64,000 nucleotides of DNA from Rhizophagus irregularis (Eukaryota > Glomeromycota > Glomeromycetes > Glomerales > Glomeraceae), in the NCBI RefSeq assembly GCF_026210795.1, contig NC_089434.1, forward strand, positions 1 to 64,000, written 5' to 3'. The notes below the pieces were generated by a model. It had not been told where the DNA came from, searched no databases, and saw nothing but the letters and a program-made list of their open reading frames with translations. The translations under genes were made by a program, and so were the position numbers. Shown one piece after another: positions 47,292 through 56,718 of this stretch (position 1 is its first letter; the number at the start of each line of letters is the position of its first letter).

Positions 47292-47528
47292 ATGGACGTT
47301 AAACAAACAATTAATTTGGAACGGCCTAACAATGTGAATATGGAAAACATGGTTAAAGAAGTTTTCAGTTACATCGTTTGGTTGTTGGAAGAGGCACAGA
47401 AGCCTGATTCACCCTCCAGGTATGAAGTAGATTCATGAAGTGAAGAGAAGGTAATAAAAAAGCCTAGGTCATTGAGCAACCTTGCTGAAAATTCACTTTG
47501 TGAGCACAGCTCAGATGCTGTAGTATAA
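47292..47528 (+). pseudogene. Small hypothetical ORF with an in-frame TGA
   Basis: ATG 47292 begins MDVKQTINLERPNNVNMENM and continues EVFSYIVWLLEEAQKPDSPS to TGA at 47436. The same frame then runs SEEKVIKKPRSLSNLAENSL to TAA at 47526. The composition looks coding on both sides of the stop. I do not recognise the family. Confidence 0.4.
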
Positions 47529-48009
47529 TTTTAGGATAGAGACTTCAGCGAACAATGTTCGCCCAAATCATGTATCAAGGGCAAAGTCCCGAACCTTTGT
47601 ATTTATTTTTGCGTGTATTAGGGCTACGTTCCAAATTGGTATTTATTTTAATAAAAAATTTCAGCGAATATGTTCGCCAAAATCACATGATTATTTTTCC
47701 CCGAATGTTATGCCAGGACCAAAATTAAAGCGTGAGTGACGCAAGCAATGCAAAATGATTTTATTGGTCAGTATTACTGCGGTATAATTTTGTGACCTTT
47801 CTCACGTGATTCAAAGAAAATGACAAAAGCAACACGGGTAAATTTATATGATAAATATCTTTATTATAATAGAGCGATAGCTGCTTGTAGTATACAAAGA
47901 TAAAAATAAATTACGCATCGATATGCAGGCCTCCTTGTATACAGGAAACTAATGACTAAGCCATTAAACCCGATTATTATTCCTCCTCCTCCTCCTCTCT
48001 GGCATATCA

Positions 48010-48272
48010 TCATGAAATACATTGCCAATTGAAACTTGTTTTAGTGCTTGTACAATAATTAACAGCAGAAGTACCACTTACCTTCAAAAATTTCTTCACG
48101 AAGGATGATACAGTGGGGTGAAAGGTATTTTCATGATTGATATAAGCCCACCCTTCTGCTGCTCTTAAAGTAGTAATGTTGTCGTCTTTGTATTTGTATT
48201 TAACTATATCGCCTTCATGGATCGTTCCATTACTAAATGCGAGTTGCAATCTTGTATTCTCTGCCCAACATA
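48010..48272 (-). CDS. Hypothetical exon, minus strand
   Basis: It starts at a TTTTCAG acceptor (48273-48275) and encodes ENTRLQLAFSNGTIHEGDIV, KYKYKDDNITTLRAAEGWAY and a Lys/Ser-rich tail to the stop at 48010. No known domain. It is probably the last exon of a gene whose upstream exons are described just above it. Confidence 0.45.
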
Positions 48273-48455
48273 CTGAAAATAATAACAGATAAATATTAAC
48301 TTCCTTTAGCTAGCCCACAAAGAAAATACAGGAAACCTACCATAAAATTTTCATCGTCTCTTTACCGCAGCTAGCATATCAGATAATTGAGTAAAAAATT
48401 TGGTATCTTTCTCTTCATTGTGCTCTTCTAAAACCCTCTATTAGCATCTGCATGA
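48272..48455 (-). other. Possible internal exon downstream of the Crinkler-like gene
   Basis: A minus-strand frame reads LEEHNEEKDTKFFTQLSDM to a TGA at 48351, just before a GT-AG intron (48340-48273). The next exon runs from 48272 to 48010 (CWAENTRLQLAFSNGTIHEG onward). Whether these belong to the gene at 48508-48996 is not clear. Confidence 0.4.
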
Positions 48456-48507
48456 CTGCATCGTATTCAATCCAAAGAAAATATATATCAAGCTCTAAGA
48501 ATGACTA

Positions 48508-48996
48508 CTAGCCTTGATTTAACGTCAAAGTATTTATCTGATCCATTAAATCCTGATTGATCTGACTCCTTTTAACTAATTCCTTATTTTTGGTTAGGAT
48601 TAGCGAATCAACGATAATATGAATACATCCTTCTTTTGAACGCTTTTCTTCATCATTCCAATGATCCACTATCTTTTCTTTAAGCTTATTTAAGTTTTTC
48701 ACATCATCATTCGGCAAGACGAGACTGGAAAATTTGTCGTTATCACCGTTATTGATTTCTACTTTCCACAATTTTAAGTCATTAGCCTCAATTTCGAAGA
48801 AATTGTTATTTAACTTCTTGACTTCTTCGTAAATCTTCTCTTGGAGGTCTAAAATGAGATCTTGAGTGTTGACCTCAGCAACAAATTCTGGAGAATTTTC
48901 TGCAACATCTTTGAAGAACCGATAAGTCAACGTGATGTCCACCATGATTTTGTATTTGTTGCCCATGGTGAATAAAGACGCATATTTATACTTCAA
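48508..48996 (-). CDS. Crinkler (CRN)-like N-terminal ubiquitin-fold domain protein
   Basis: The frame has the features of the CRN-type N-terminal domain found in oomycete and Glomeromycotina proteins: an initial beta strand (MVDITLTY), a helix region (LILDLQEKIYEEVKK), then DLKLWKVEINNGDNDKF and a closing HIIVDSLIL strand. In the family this domain lies in front of variable C-terminal effector domains. Here the protein ends soon after (about 160 residues) with no such domain, unless later exons at 48010-48455 belong to it. The start could be residue 1, 10 (MGNKY) or 17 (MVDIT); I favour 10 or 17 from the domain edge. Function cannot be given from the sequence. Confidence 0.62.
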   Translation of the reverse strand: MKYKYASLFTMGNKYKIMVDITLTYRFFKDVAENSPEFVAEVNTQDLILDLQEKIYEEVKKLNNNFFEIEANDLKLWKVEINNGDNDKFSSLVLPNDDVKNLNKLKEKIVDHWNDEEKRSKEGCIHIIVDSLILTKNKELVKRSQINQDLMDQINTLTLNQG

Positions 48997-50454
48997 TTTT
49001 CAAAACTCCCTGGTGAACCTGTTATGCCTGTGGTTAATAATTCTTGGCCTAACGATATAGGGAAATTATATCCATTTGGGTAATTACTTTCATAAGGCGT
49101 AAAGTTTTGCCCAACCACACCTAATCTAATACAATTGCATACTAGCTCGGGCTAAGGCGCTAAGCATAACTTCGAAAAATAAACAGTATATTTACTAACT
49201 AGTCTGTAGTTCTGTAATAACATAATTGTTATTAATATAGAATGACAGATGTTGCATAACACAAAAAAATATCCGGAATGAATAATGTTACCTCTGAAGG
49301 AATTTGCTTATTTGCTGTTGTGTGATCGACCAGTAGTGTGGGTTTGGCTTTAACCTTACGAAGAAATAAACAGTTTCACGAATTGATATGTTCAGGGGTA
49401 TTACGCGTTTATTATTTTTTTAACGATGATATCATATCCTTTGATTGACAGTAGATAAGTCTTAGAAAAGGTGTATTATGGGCAAAGTCTCGAAACATTA
49501 TCTGTATATGTATCACAGCTTATATCCCGAACGTATATTTATCTTTTGTGTTTTAATAAAAAAAATTCAACGAACTTGTTCGCCAAAATCACATGATTAT
49601 TTTCCTGATTGTTTCAGTCATCTATTTTCCCTTACCTAACACATATGACAAATCACAGAAATAAACGGTATATTTTTGTGCCTCTCCAACTGAAACTAAC
49701 TGATTAAAGACACACTAACGAATTTTTTAAAATAACGATTTGACGATTTGTCATCAGCGATCAGACACTGTTTAATTAAGGAATAATATGCATTCAGAGA
49801 TTAATGGAGATTCGTAGTTGACTATTTAATTATAGTAGCTTTTGCTGTTTTGCTGATTGCCATAGATTAAGTTGAAAGATCGACCAGGGATTTATATTAG
49901 TGCTCCGTACTTGTCTATTTCGTCCTAGCAATGGCGAGATTTGCAAAGATGATCAGGGAGGGTTGCGTTTACTATGATGATATCATATTTCTTTGATTGT
50001 TAAGGTTGTGATAATAAAATAATTGTATGCTGCGCTCATCTTTGAGTGTTTATTAATAATCTATTGTCTTGATTGTCATTATTGTCTTTATTGTCTTCTC
50101 TTCAACGTACATTCGCCCTTTGGGCTGTCTTCGTCTGATATCATCTTTTTAAACCCAGTTAGCTCATTCTACGTAAGAAAAAATATATAAATGTATGTTT
50201 TGCCCAGTTTCACTAAAATAAATTCATTGCTTGATCATTTAATATCGCTCTGCACAAAACTGTTAATAAATTTAACACATTTCAATATTGATTTTGATTA
50301 ATCTTGATCTTTTTCTCTACTTCGTACGCTCCAAGTATAAAATATCTTCATTATCTTGATTCAAAGGTTCGTTAAAGTTGGACTATTATACCTAAAATTG
50401 TTTACCGAAACAAACTAATCGATTTTTTCATTTAGATGTCCTTAACTAATTTTA
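48997..50454. other. Intergenic region
   Basis: No gene is recognised. It holds one copy of the palindromic segment listed for 47540-49620. The 300 bp before 50455 would be the promoter of the next gene. Confidence 0.4.
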
Positions 50455-51099
50455 ATGAAAATATACTGTTTTTGTCAGTTACCTCATCTTTTTTATCGAG
50501 AAAATCAGTACACTTATTGGGATCGCAATCATTTCGAAGAAGGCTTAAAGCCACTTCGTGTGTTTCACCCAAAAATCTCTGATGTATATTACACCAAAAT
50601 TAATAAAAAATTATCTGCAGAGATTAACAAAGTTAATTCTCATTGTACTGCAGAAATCACATTGATCAATGCACATATTGAAAATTTTGTCATGGAGACG
50701 CAAAGCATTCTTAATAGAATTAATAACATCGAGCAAATCGTTAATGATCTCTATGAAGAAAAAAACGTTGTGAAGAAGCACAGATAGTTAATCAGCCAGA
50801 GACCGCCCAAGGGCAAAATGATACAGAATCAATTACTTCATCCGTTAACTCTTCGTCTAATGTACCTTCTGAAGGTGTTTCATACGATATTTGGACTCGT
50901 TTTAAACAGATTGTTGAGCGGATTATAAATGAAAAAAATTTAACTTTAGATGAAGCGTGTAATAGAATATCAGTTGAAATAACTGATTATGGTATAGGAA
51001 AGATTTGTGCGCAAACTGTGAAGAATTTCTATAAAAAGAATACCTCTTATAGTAAAACATTAGATAAGATTAGTGTATGGGTACACAAGAATGAGTAGC
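50455..51099 (+). pseudogene. Hypothetical coiled-coil protein, poly-A frameshift
   Basis: The first frame (from about 50455) reads LPHLFYRENQYTYWDRNHFE, then a helical stretch with AEINKVNS and SILNRINNIEQIVNDLYEE, and runs into a stop at 50786. From about 50770 another frame continues EEAQIVNQPETAQGQNDTES, VSYDIWTRFKQIVERIINEK and CAQTVKNFYKKNTSYSKTLD to TAG at 51097. A run of seven A at 50759-50766 sits at the switch, and one more A would join the frames. So either a one-base deletion or a sequence error split the gene. The C-terminal part, of about 80 residues, looks helical. An alternative start, ATG 50434 in another frame (MSLTNFNENIL), would need an intron. No function is known. Confidence 0.55.
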
Positions 51100-51981
51100 G
51101 GGGAAGAAACTCTCATTTTATGGGTTAGGGCTCGAGTGATTCCTCCCTTGAAACAACCTGCTACTCATTTATTTCGTTTTATTAGTTATTCTATTTCTCG
51201 TTAAATAAAAATAATAAAATTTACTTTGTAGGCATAGCCCTTATCCTTTTTTCGTTTATATCTATTTAATATATATTGATCATTAATCATGTAATATATG
51301 TTATTTAGACCGAATTTCTTCATTTAGATATGTTGTCTCATAAAGTACTGTATTTTGTTCTTTCTACTATTCAAAGTATTATATATCTTGTGTTACTATT
51401 TTTTACGATAAAATAATGTCCTAAAGTTCCAATACAATCAACTCATTAATGTCATTGGACCTTATAACTTTGGAAAAAATAAATCGCTATCCATGAAATG
51501 ATGTGAACATGTGTAATATTTTTTGGTAGACAACGGTTAACATATGGGAAAGTAAGAGAGACATTCTGAATTTACAAATTTATGCAAGCCACAGTGTGCT
51601 ATAACTTAAATACAGCAATTACGCCATTTGTATACCCGAGAGAACCTCTTTTGGAAATGATCAACAATAATTCGCCTTGTTATACTTATACCTTAACTTT
51701 CTTTGTAAACATGTCTCTGATTCGCCAAGTGGCACATGACGATCTAATGCTAATTGAAGTGTATCTAGTGTATCTATATTTAATGTTCCATTAATGAGTC
51801 ATGTATTGTCATACATTTTTTTCTCGAAAGTTCTAGTTAATAATTTAAGTAGGGACTAAGGAACACGAGTAAAATAAGATATATCATTCAGATTTAATTA
51901 ATCATTATAATCATTATATCAATTTCGCTTTGATCTAGTCATTATATTAAAAAGATATATATACAACACAAGATATTCAAT
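51100..51981. other. Intergenic region
   Basis: AT-rich. A 70-codon frame at 51582-51794 lacks features. Nothing else is recognised up to the next gene. Confidence 0.4.
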
Positions 51982-52653
51982 ATGCCTGAAGATAACTACC
52001 CTTCAAATATGTACGATTTACTTTTAATTGATCTTTCATCTAAAGCTTTACACCAAGAAGTTTCTGAAATGCTAAATGTTACATATTTGGCAGAGACCAC
52101 ACAAAAAGAATTAAAAGAAGTCAAAGCAATTGTATACGGCCCTAATTATCGGGTCATTGTTTCCTTACCAGTAAAAATAGGAAGAAGAACAAGCCGAAAT
52201 GTTTTCTTCATTGTGGATATAGGTTCTCCCGTCACTTATATTTGCGAAGAAGTTTACAAAAAATTTAAAGTGACCCTACCTGACTCAAAATCTTATCACA
52301 TATTATTAAATAATCATCCCACTATCACCCATTTACCACCATCCAAATCACATTTTACTGAAAATAACGTTCTTGGGGTAGAATTTTTAAAGTCTACCGG
52401 TGCGGATTTTATCTTAAAATTCAGCGAGGAAAGGGAAAGTGCCTTTATACGCTTTAATAATAAATATGAGGTTCAAAGCCAACAGCAATCCATTCCCAAG
52501 CATATCTTTCAATTGGAAGAAATTTCTTGGCCAGGAAAAGTATTTAGTATCTTTTTAATTGCCATAGTTTCATTTGTAGTTTTTAATAAAAAACCCTATT
52601 TATTTTTTTTTATCGCTATTATAGTCTTATCTTACATTTTCTTACAGATTTAA
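51982..52653 (+). CDS. Retropepsin-like protein with C-terminal membrane segments, 223 aa
   Basis: ATG 51982 (MPEDNYPSNMYDLLLIDLSS). Residues 70-83 form a beta-rich entry (VSLPVKIGRRTSRN). They are followed by VFFIVDIGSPVTYICEE (about 74-90). Its context, hydrophobic-D-x-G-S-P, is that of a retropepsin active-site loop, but with Ile in place of the usual Thr or Ser (DIG instead of DTG). A second flap-like part includes NVLGVEFLKSTGADFIL (about 134-150), the position of the hydrophobic-hydrophobic-Gly strand. The C-terminus (185-223) has two hydrophobic stretches (IFLIAIVSFVVF and LFFFIAIIVLSYIFL). The gene is single-exon, uninterrupted and not inside a recognised transposon. I recall related proteins in Rhizophagus. 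Loss of the loop Thr may mean an inactive enzyme. Confidence 0.62.
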   Translation: MPEDNYPSNMYDLLLIDLSSKALHQEVSEMLNVTYLAETTQKELKEVKAIVYGPNYRVIVSLPVKIGRRTSRNVFFIVDIGSPVTYICEEVYKKFKVTLPDSKSYHILLNNHPTITHLPPSKSHFTENNVLGVEFLKSTGADFILKFSEERESAFIRFNNKYEVQSQQQSIPKHIFQLEEISWPGKVFSIFLIAIVSFVVFNKKPYLFFFIAIIVLSYIFLQI

Positions 52654-52927
52654 TAATTGATTCTTGGCAGTAGTTTTTCTAAATAATTCATTATTAGCTG
52701 TAGCTTTTTCAACAATTTATAATTGCTTACATTTAAAAAAATATTCCTTTTGTATTTACTCTTTGCATATTGTAGTATTAAATGTTCATTATATACCAAT
52801 AATAAAATTTATTCATGATTTAAAATCATGATGCATTCTTGGCAAAAGTGATCTGGTTACAGTCCGTAACAAAGTGCACGTATTTTTTTTTGAGTTTGAA
52901 TAATAATATCAGTTGCTCAGAGAAAAA

Positions 52928-53850
52928 ATGCCAGACTTATGGCTTAAAATTATTGAGCTTGAAGCTAAGAATTTTGAGGTTAAAGTCAAAATACGAAGCT
53001 AAAAGCCAAGCTTAAGAGCAGAATCAAGGAGTTGGAAGAAAAGTAGAGCAGATATTGCTGTTGAGAATGTTAGGCGTGATATTAAGATGAGAACAGACAG
53101 CAAAGTTTCCTTCAATCAGAGATTATTTCTGAAGAAGTAATTTCAGAAAATGGGCAGAATAGTATTATTCTGGCTTTGAGCAAATGCGAGAGGGCAAGTC
53201 ATCAAGATATCTGAAGATCGAAATATACTGTATAGAAACGTTCCTTTTCTTATCATGAACTAAATCAAATATATAATATCATATCACAGTATCGAGATGC
53301 TTTTGAATATACTAATTTTAACCAGAGTGTGTTCACATGCATCGGGGTATACATGTAGGTGAATTTCAATTTTCTTATGTGTTGCTGAAATAGTTACGTG
53401 AGATCGATCACCTGAAAATATATTATTATTGATTTAAAAAAAATAAATTTTATTTCAAAGATTTTTCTGATTTATAAATAGAATGGAAAAAGCAAAAATA
53501 TTAAAGAAAGTTGGTCAATACTGAAATGACGTGAATGTAAATCCAGGCGAAGTTCAGCCAGATGATAAAGTCACATTATACAAACTAAATATATAGGAGA
53601 AGCCTCAGAGTGAAATTACAAATTGGAATGAGGTTGTTAATGATTATAGTAATATAATCATCCTTAACAGAGGTAAGTATTCCTCAATCCATTCAAAGTA
53701 CTTTCAATACTTTTGTATGACTTTATTTTTTTAAAGGAAATGAAACTGAAATGATGTGTTAAAATGAGAATCTTCGGGATGCCATCAATGATGTGTGTAA
53801 GATAATTTCTCAATGGTATAGCCACTTTTTATATCATTACAATGTAATAT
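52928..53850 (+). pseudogene. Decayed coiled-coil gene
   Basis: ATG 52928 reads MPDLWLKIIELEAKNFEVKV and then breaks; the remains (KSRADIAVENVRRDIKMRTD) are in shifted frames. A second piece from ATG 53484 reads MEKAKILKKVGQY, stop, NVNPGEVQPDDKVTLYKLN, stop, and EKPQSEITNWNEVVNDYS, ending at a GTAAGT donor near 53674. Several stops show it is dead. The N-terminus is typical of a leucine-rich coiled-coil repeat family. Confidence 0.45.
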
Positions 53851-53891
53851 TATAAGTTAATCAAGTTAATACAATCAAAGAGTTAATGGAC

Positions 53892-55678
53892 TAAAGTTGC
53901 CTGCCGAAACCTATTTGGCCTAATGCCGAAAGGTGAAACCCCTTACATAGTGGTGAAATTGCGAAACCGCGAAACTGTGAAACTGCCGAAACTTGCGAAA
54001 CTGCCGAAACGTGCGAAACTGCCAAAATTTGCGAAACCTCTATAATTAAGTTTATCTATAGTTTCGGCATAACAAGCATTAATATTTTATATGAATTTCA
54101 CCATAGTTTTGCTATTCTAATATTTTTTAGCATTTTTTTTTTAATTTCAAATTGTCTAATAAATTTATATGTAATTAAAAAAAAATTATTGTAATTTTTA
54201 TTGTTTTACTTAATATTTTTTTATTTTATTATAATTATTACAATAATAAAGAGATTACATTTCTTTGAAGTAAACTCCCCAGTCCCCACCCGAGTTTTAT
54301 TCACCCAAATGTCCAATAATCTAAAAAAATAGAGAAAGAAACGTTAGTAACGTTTCTTTAATATTAAAAAAAAATCACCTCTCCCTTTTCCAACTAACAT
54401 TCCAAAGTCTGGGTTCGTCCAAGGAATCTGGCAACCTAATAAAAATAAAGAAACGTCAGTACGTTTCTTTAATATTTAAAAAAACTCCCCTTCCACCATT
54501 CCTTACATTCTAAGTCCAGGTTCGTCCAGGAGGCTATTTTTATTTCATTTCAACAGAATTCATGTCCCGAAAGAATGACTCTAAAGTAAAGAAAAAGGAC
54601 CGTTAGGTACGTTTCTACAATGAAAAAAAACCAACATTTCCCTTTTCAATCTACCGTTTTGCCAAATTCCCGGTTTGAAAGGCGCCCTAAAGTAAAAAAA
54701 GAGAAAAGGAACGTTAGATACGTTCCTACAATTAAAATTAAACAAGTTAAACAACACTTCTCCCTTTTCAACCTACCGTTTCACCGAATTCCAGGTTCAG
54801 AAGGTGCTCTAAAGTAAAAAAAGAGAAAAGGAACGTTAGGTATGTTTCTAAATTAAAATAAAACAACACTTCCCCCTTTCCAACCTACCATTACACCGAA
54901 TTCCAGGTCCGGAAGGCGCCCTAAAGTAAAAACAAAGAAAAGGAACGTTAGGTACGTTCCTAAATTAAAATAAAACAACACTTCCCCCTTTCCAACCTAC
55001 CATTTCGCCAAATTCCAGGTCTGAAAGGCACCCTAAAGTAAAAAAAGAGAAAAGGAACATTAGGTACGTTCTTAAATTAAAATAAAACAACACTTCCCCC
55101 TTTCCAACCTACTGTTTCACTGAATTCCAGGTCTGGAAGGTGCTCTAAAGTAAAAAAAGAGAGAAGGAACGTTAGGTACGTTCCTAAATTAAAATAAAAC
55201 CACACCTCCCCTTTTTCAACCTACCACTTCGCCGAATTCCAGGTCCGGAAGGTGTCCCTAAAGAAAAAAAGAGAAAAGGAATGTTAGTGACATTTCTACA
55301 AAAAAAATAAATAAATTAAAAACCCAACCTTTCATGTTTAGGGCGGGTTTATTTTTTCCAACTATAAACAATAAAAATGTTTTTTTTTAACCTTTTTTTT
55401 TTAATAAAAAAAAGATTATCAGATCAGTAAATTAGTACGATCAGTAAGTCATATGATGTACCGAAACTGATCAGAATAAAATCTGCAAACTGCAGATTAT
55501 AGTGTATGCCGAAACTATCTGTATATCATATGATATACTATGCCGAAACGTCAAAACAGTTTCGCAGGTTTTGGCAGTTTCAGCATTTCAGCATTTTAAG
55601 GCGATTTTGCGAAACTAGTTTTGGCAGTTTCGTATACACCATCTTGCCGAAACCTCCTAGTTTCGGCAAGCAACCTTA
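53892..55678. mobile_element. hAT-type MITE carrying a minisatellite, 1.8 kb, 8-bp TSD
   Basis: The ends TAAAGTTGCCTGCCGAAACC and the complement of TAAGGTTGCTTGCCGAAAC match, and TAATGGAC flanks both sides perfectly (53884-53891, 55679-55686). Subterminal GAAACTGCCGAAAC repeats lie at both ends. The middle is a tandem array. The ends equal those of the 244-bp MITE at 14724, so both are moved by the same hAT source. Confidence 0.93.
54300..55320. repeat. Minisatellite of about 115 bp, eight or so copies
   Basis: The unit contains CTAAAGTAAAAAAAGAGAAA, GGAACGTTAGGTACGTTCCT (itself a near-palindrome), AAATTAAAATAAAACAACAC, TTCCCCCTTTCCAACCTACC and GCCGAATTCCAGGTCCGGAA. The first two copies are shorter and more diverged; the inner ones differ by few bases. 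Confidence 0.9.
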
Positions 55679-56277
55679 TAATGGACAGGAGTGTCGATCT
55701 AAATATACATAAAAGAATTGAAAGAGTTTGCGAATTTTTAGGTGGAATAACTTTTAACGAATTAATTGTGATTGGATGTTATAAGTTATAAACTAAGGAG
55801 GAATGAAAGAGTTCATAAAATGAAGTGATCAATGCAAGATAATGCTTTGAACTGGTTGGACATAGCAACTATTAAAATGTCAAAAGATTGCAAACAAGCA
55901 ATTGACAAATGCATAAAAATCGTCTATAAAACTTGATACAGCGGATCTATGTATTTATACACGTACAGTAATACTTTATTTAGAGAGACTTAAAAAAATG
56001 TATTTGTCATCCAAATTCTACCATAGTAAGGCAAATTGTAGTATAATTTCTTGTAAATTGTGATATGCTTATAGCGTAACCATATACATAGTAAAAAAAT
56101 TATATATTTGCAAAATAAAATATTATATAGAAAAGCTATCGCTAAGAAAAATTATATAAGTAACCTACATTTAAATCTTTCATTATAATCTCACTTTTAT
56201 GAAAAAAATAAAATCAGGATCTAATAAATTTTTCCGTGAGCAAATCCTTAAGTTAGGTGAAGTCTCAAAAAAAATCA

Positions 56278-56664
56278 TCCAAATCAATGACATCAGTAAG
56301 TCCGTACTGTACTAAGAGTTTTTCATAAGACTCACGATCATAATTTTTAGCAAGTGCTTTACATATAAGATAATCTTCTTCATATTCAGTAGATTTGGCA
56401 ATAGTTCCTTATCGTAAAAAAAATAAGATAAAACATGTTTTAAAGAATTCATGATAAGTACGATTACATGATTCAATAAATAATAAAATAGTTTATTATG
56501 AGATAGAAGCAGTATCGTTATCTTTTTCTCATTTTTTATAATTCGTATTATTGACTGCGCCTGAATGATCCACAACGCTATCATTATGGTTTAAAATTAG
56601 ATGCTGATTTAGTTCTTCAAGAGTTTCAAATTGACGTAAATCATTGCAAATTGGGCACAATGGG
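56278..56664 (-). pseudogene. C2H2 zinc-finger protein fragment
   Basis: Minus strand. After the CACTA-type boundary the frame reads CPICNDLRQFETLEELNQHL then ILNHND, a C-x2-C-x14-H-x4-H finger, and continues VVDHSGAVNNTNYKK to a stop. After a gap with possible intron signals a second piece reads TEYEEDYLICKALAKNYDRE, then VQYGLTDVIDLDDFF and a stop at about 56278. The upstream end is cut by the element starting at 56665. Confidence 0.5.
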
Positions 56665-56718
56665 CACTAACACAGGTCAAAATCGAGGCTATCGGTTGCA
56701 TATCGGGTACCAGATATA

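Larger units (their letters stand above)
47540..49620. repeat. Dispersed palindromic motif near three small genes
   Basis: GCGAACAATGTTCGC (about 47548), GCGAATATGTTCGC (about 47665) and CGAACTTGTTCG (about 49572) are near-palindromes. The last two are followed by the same CAAAATCACATGATTATTTT and preceded by TTAATAAAAAA(A)TT. They look like copies of one regulatory or repeat segment. Confidence 0.5.
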
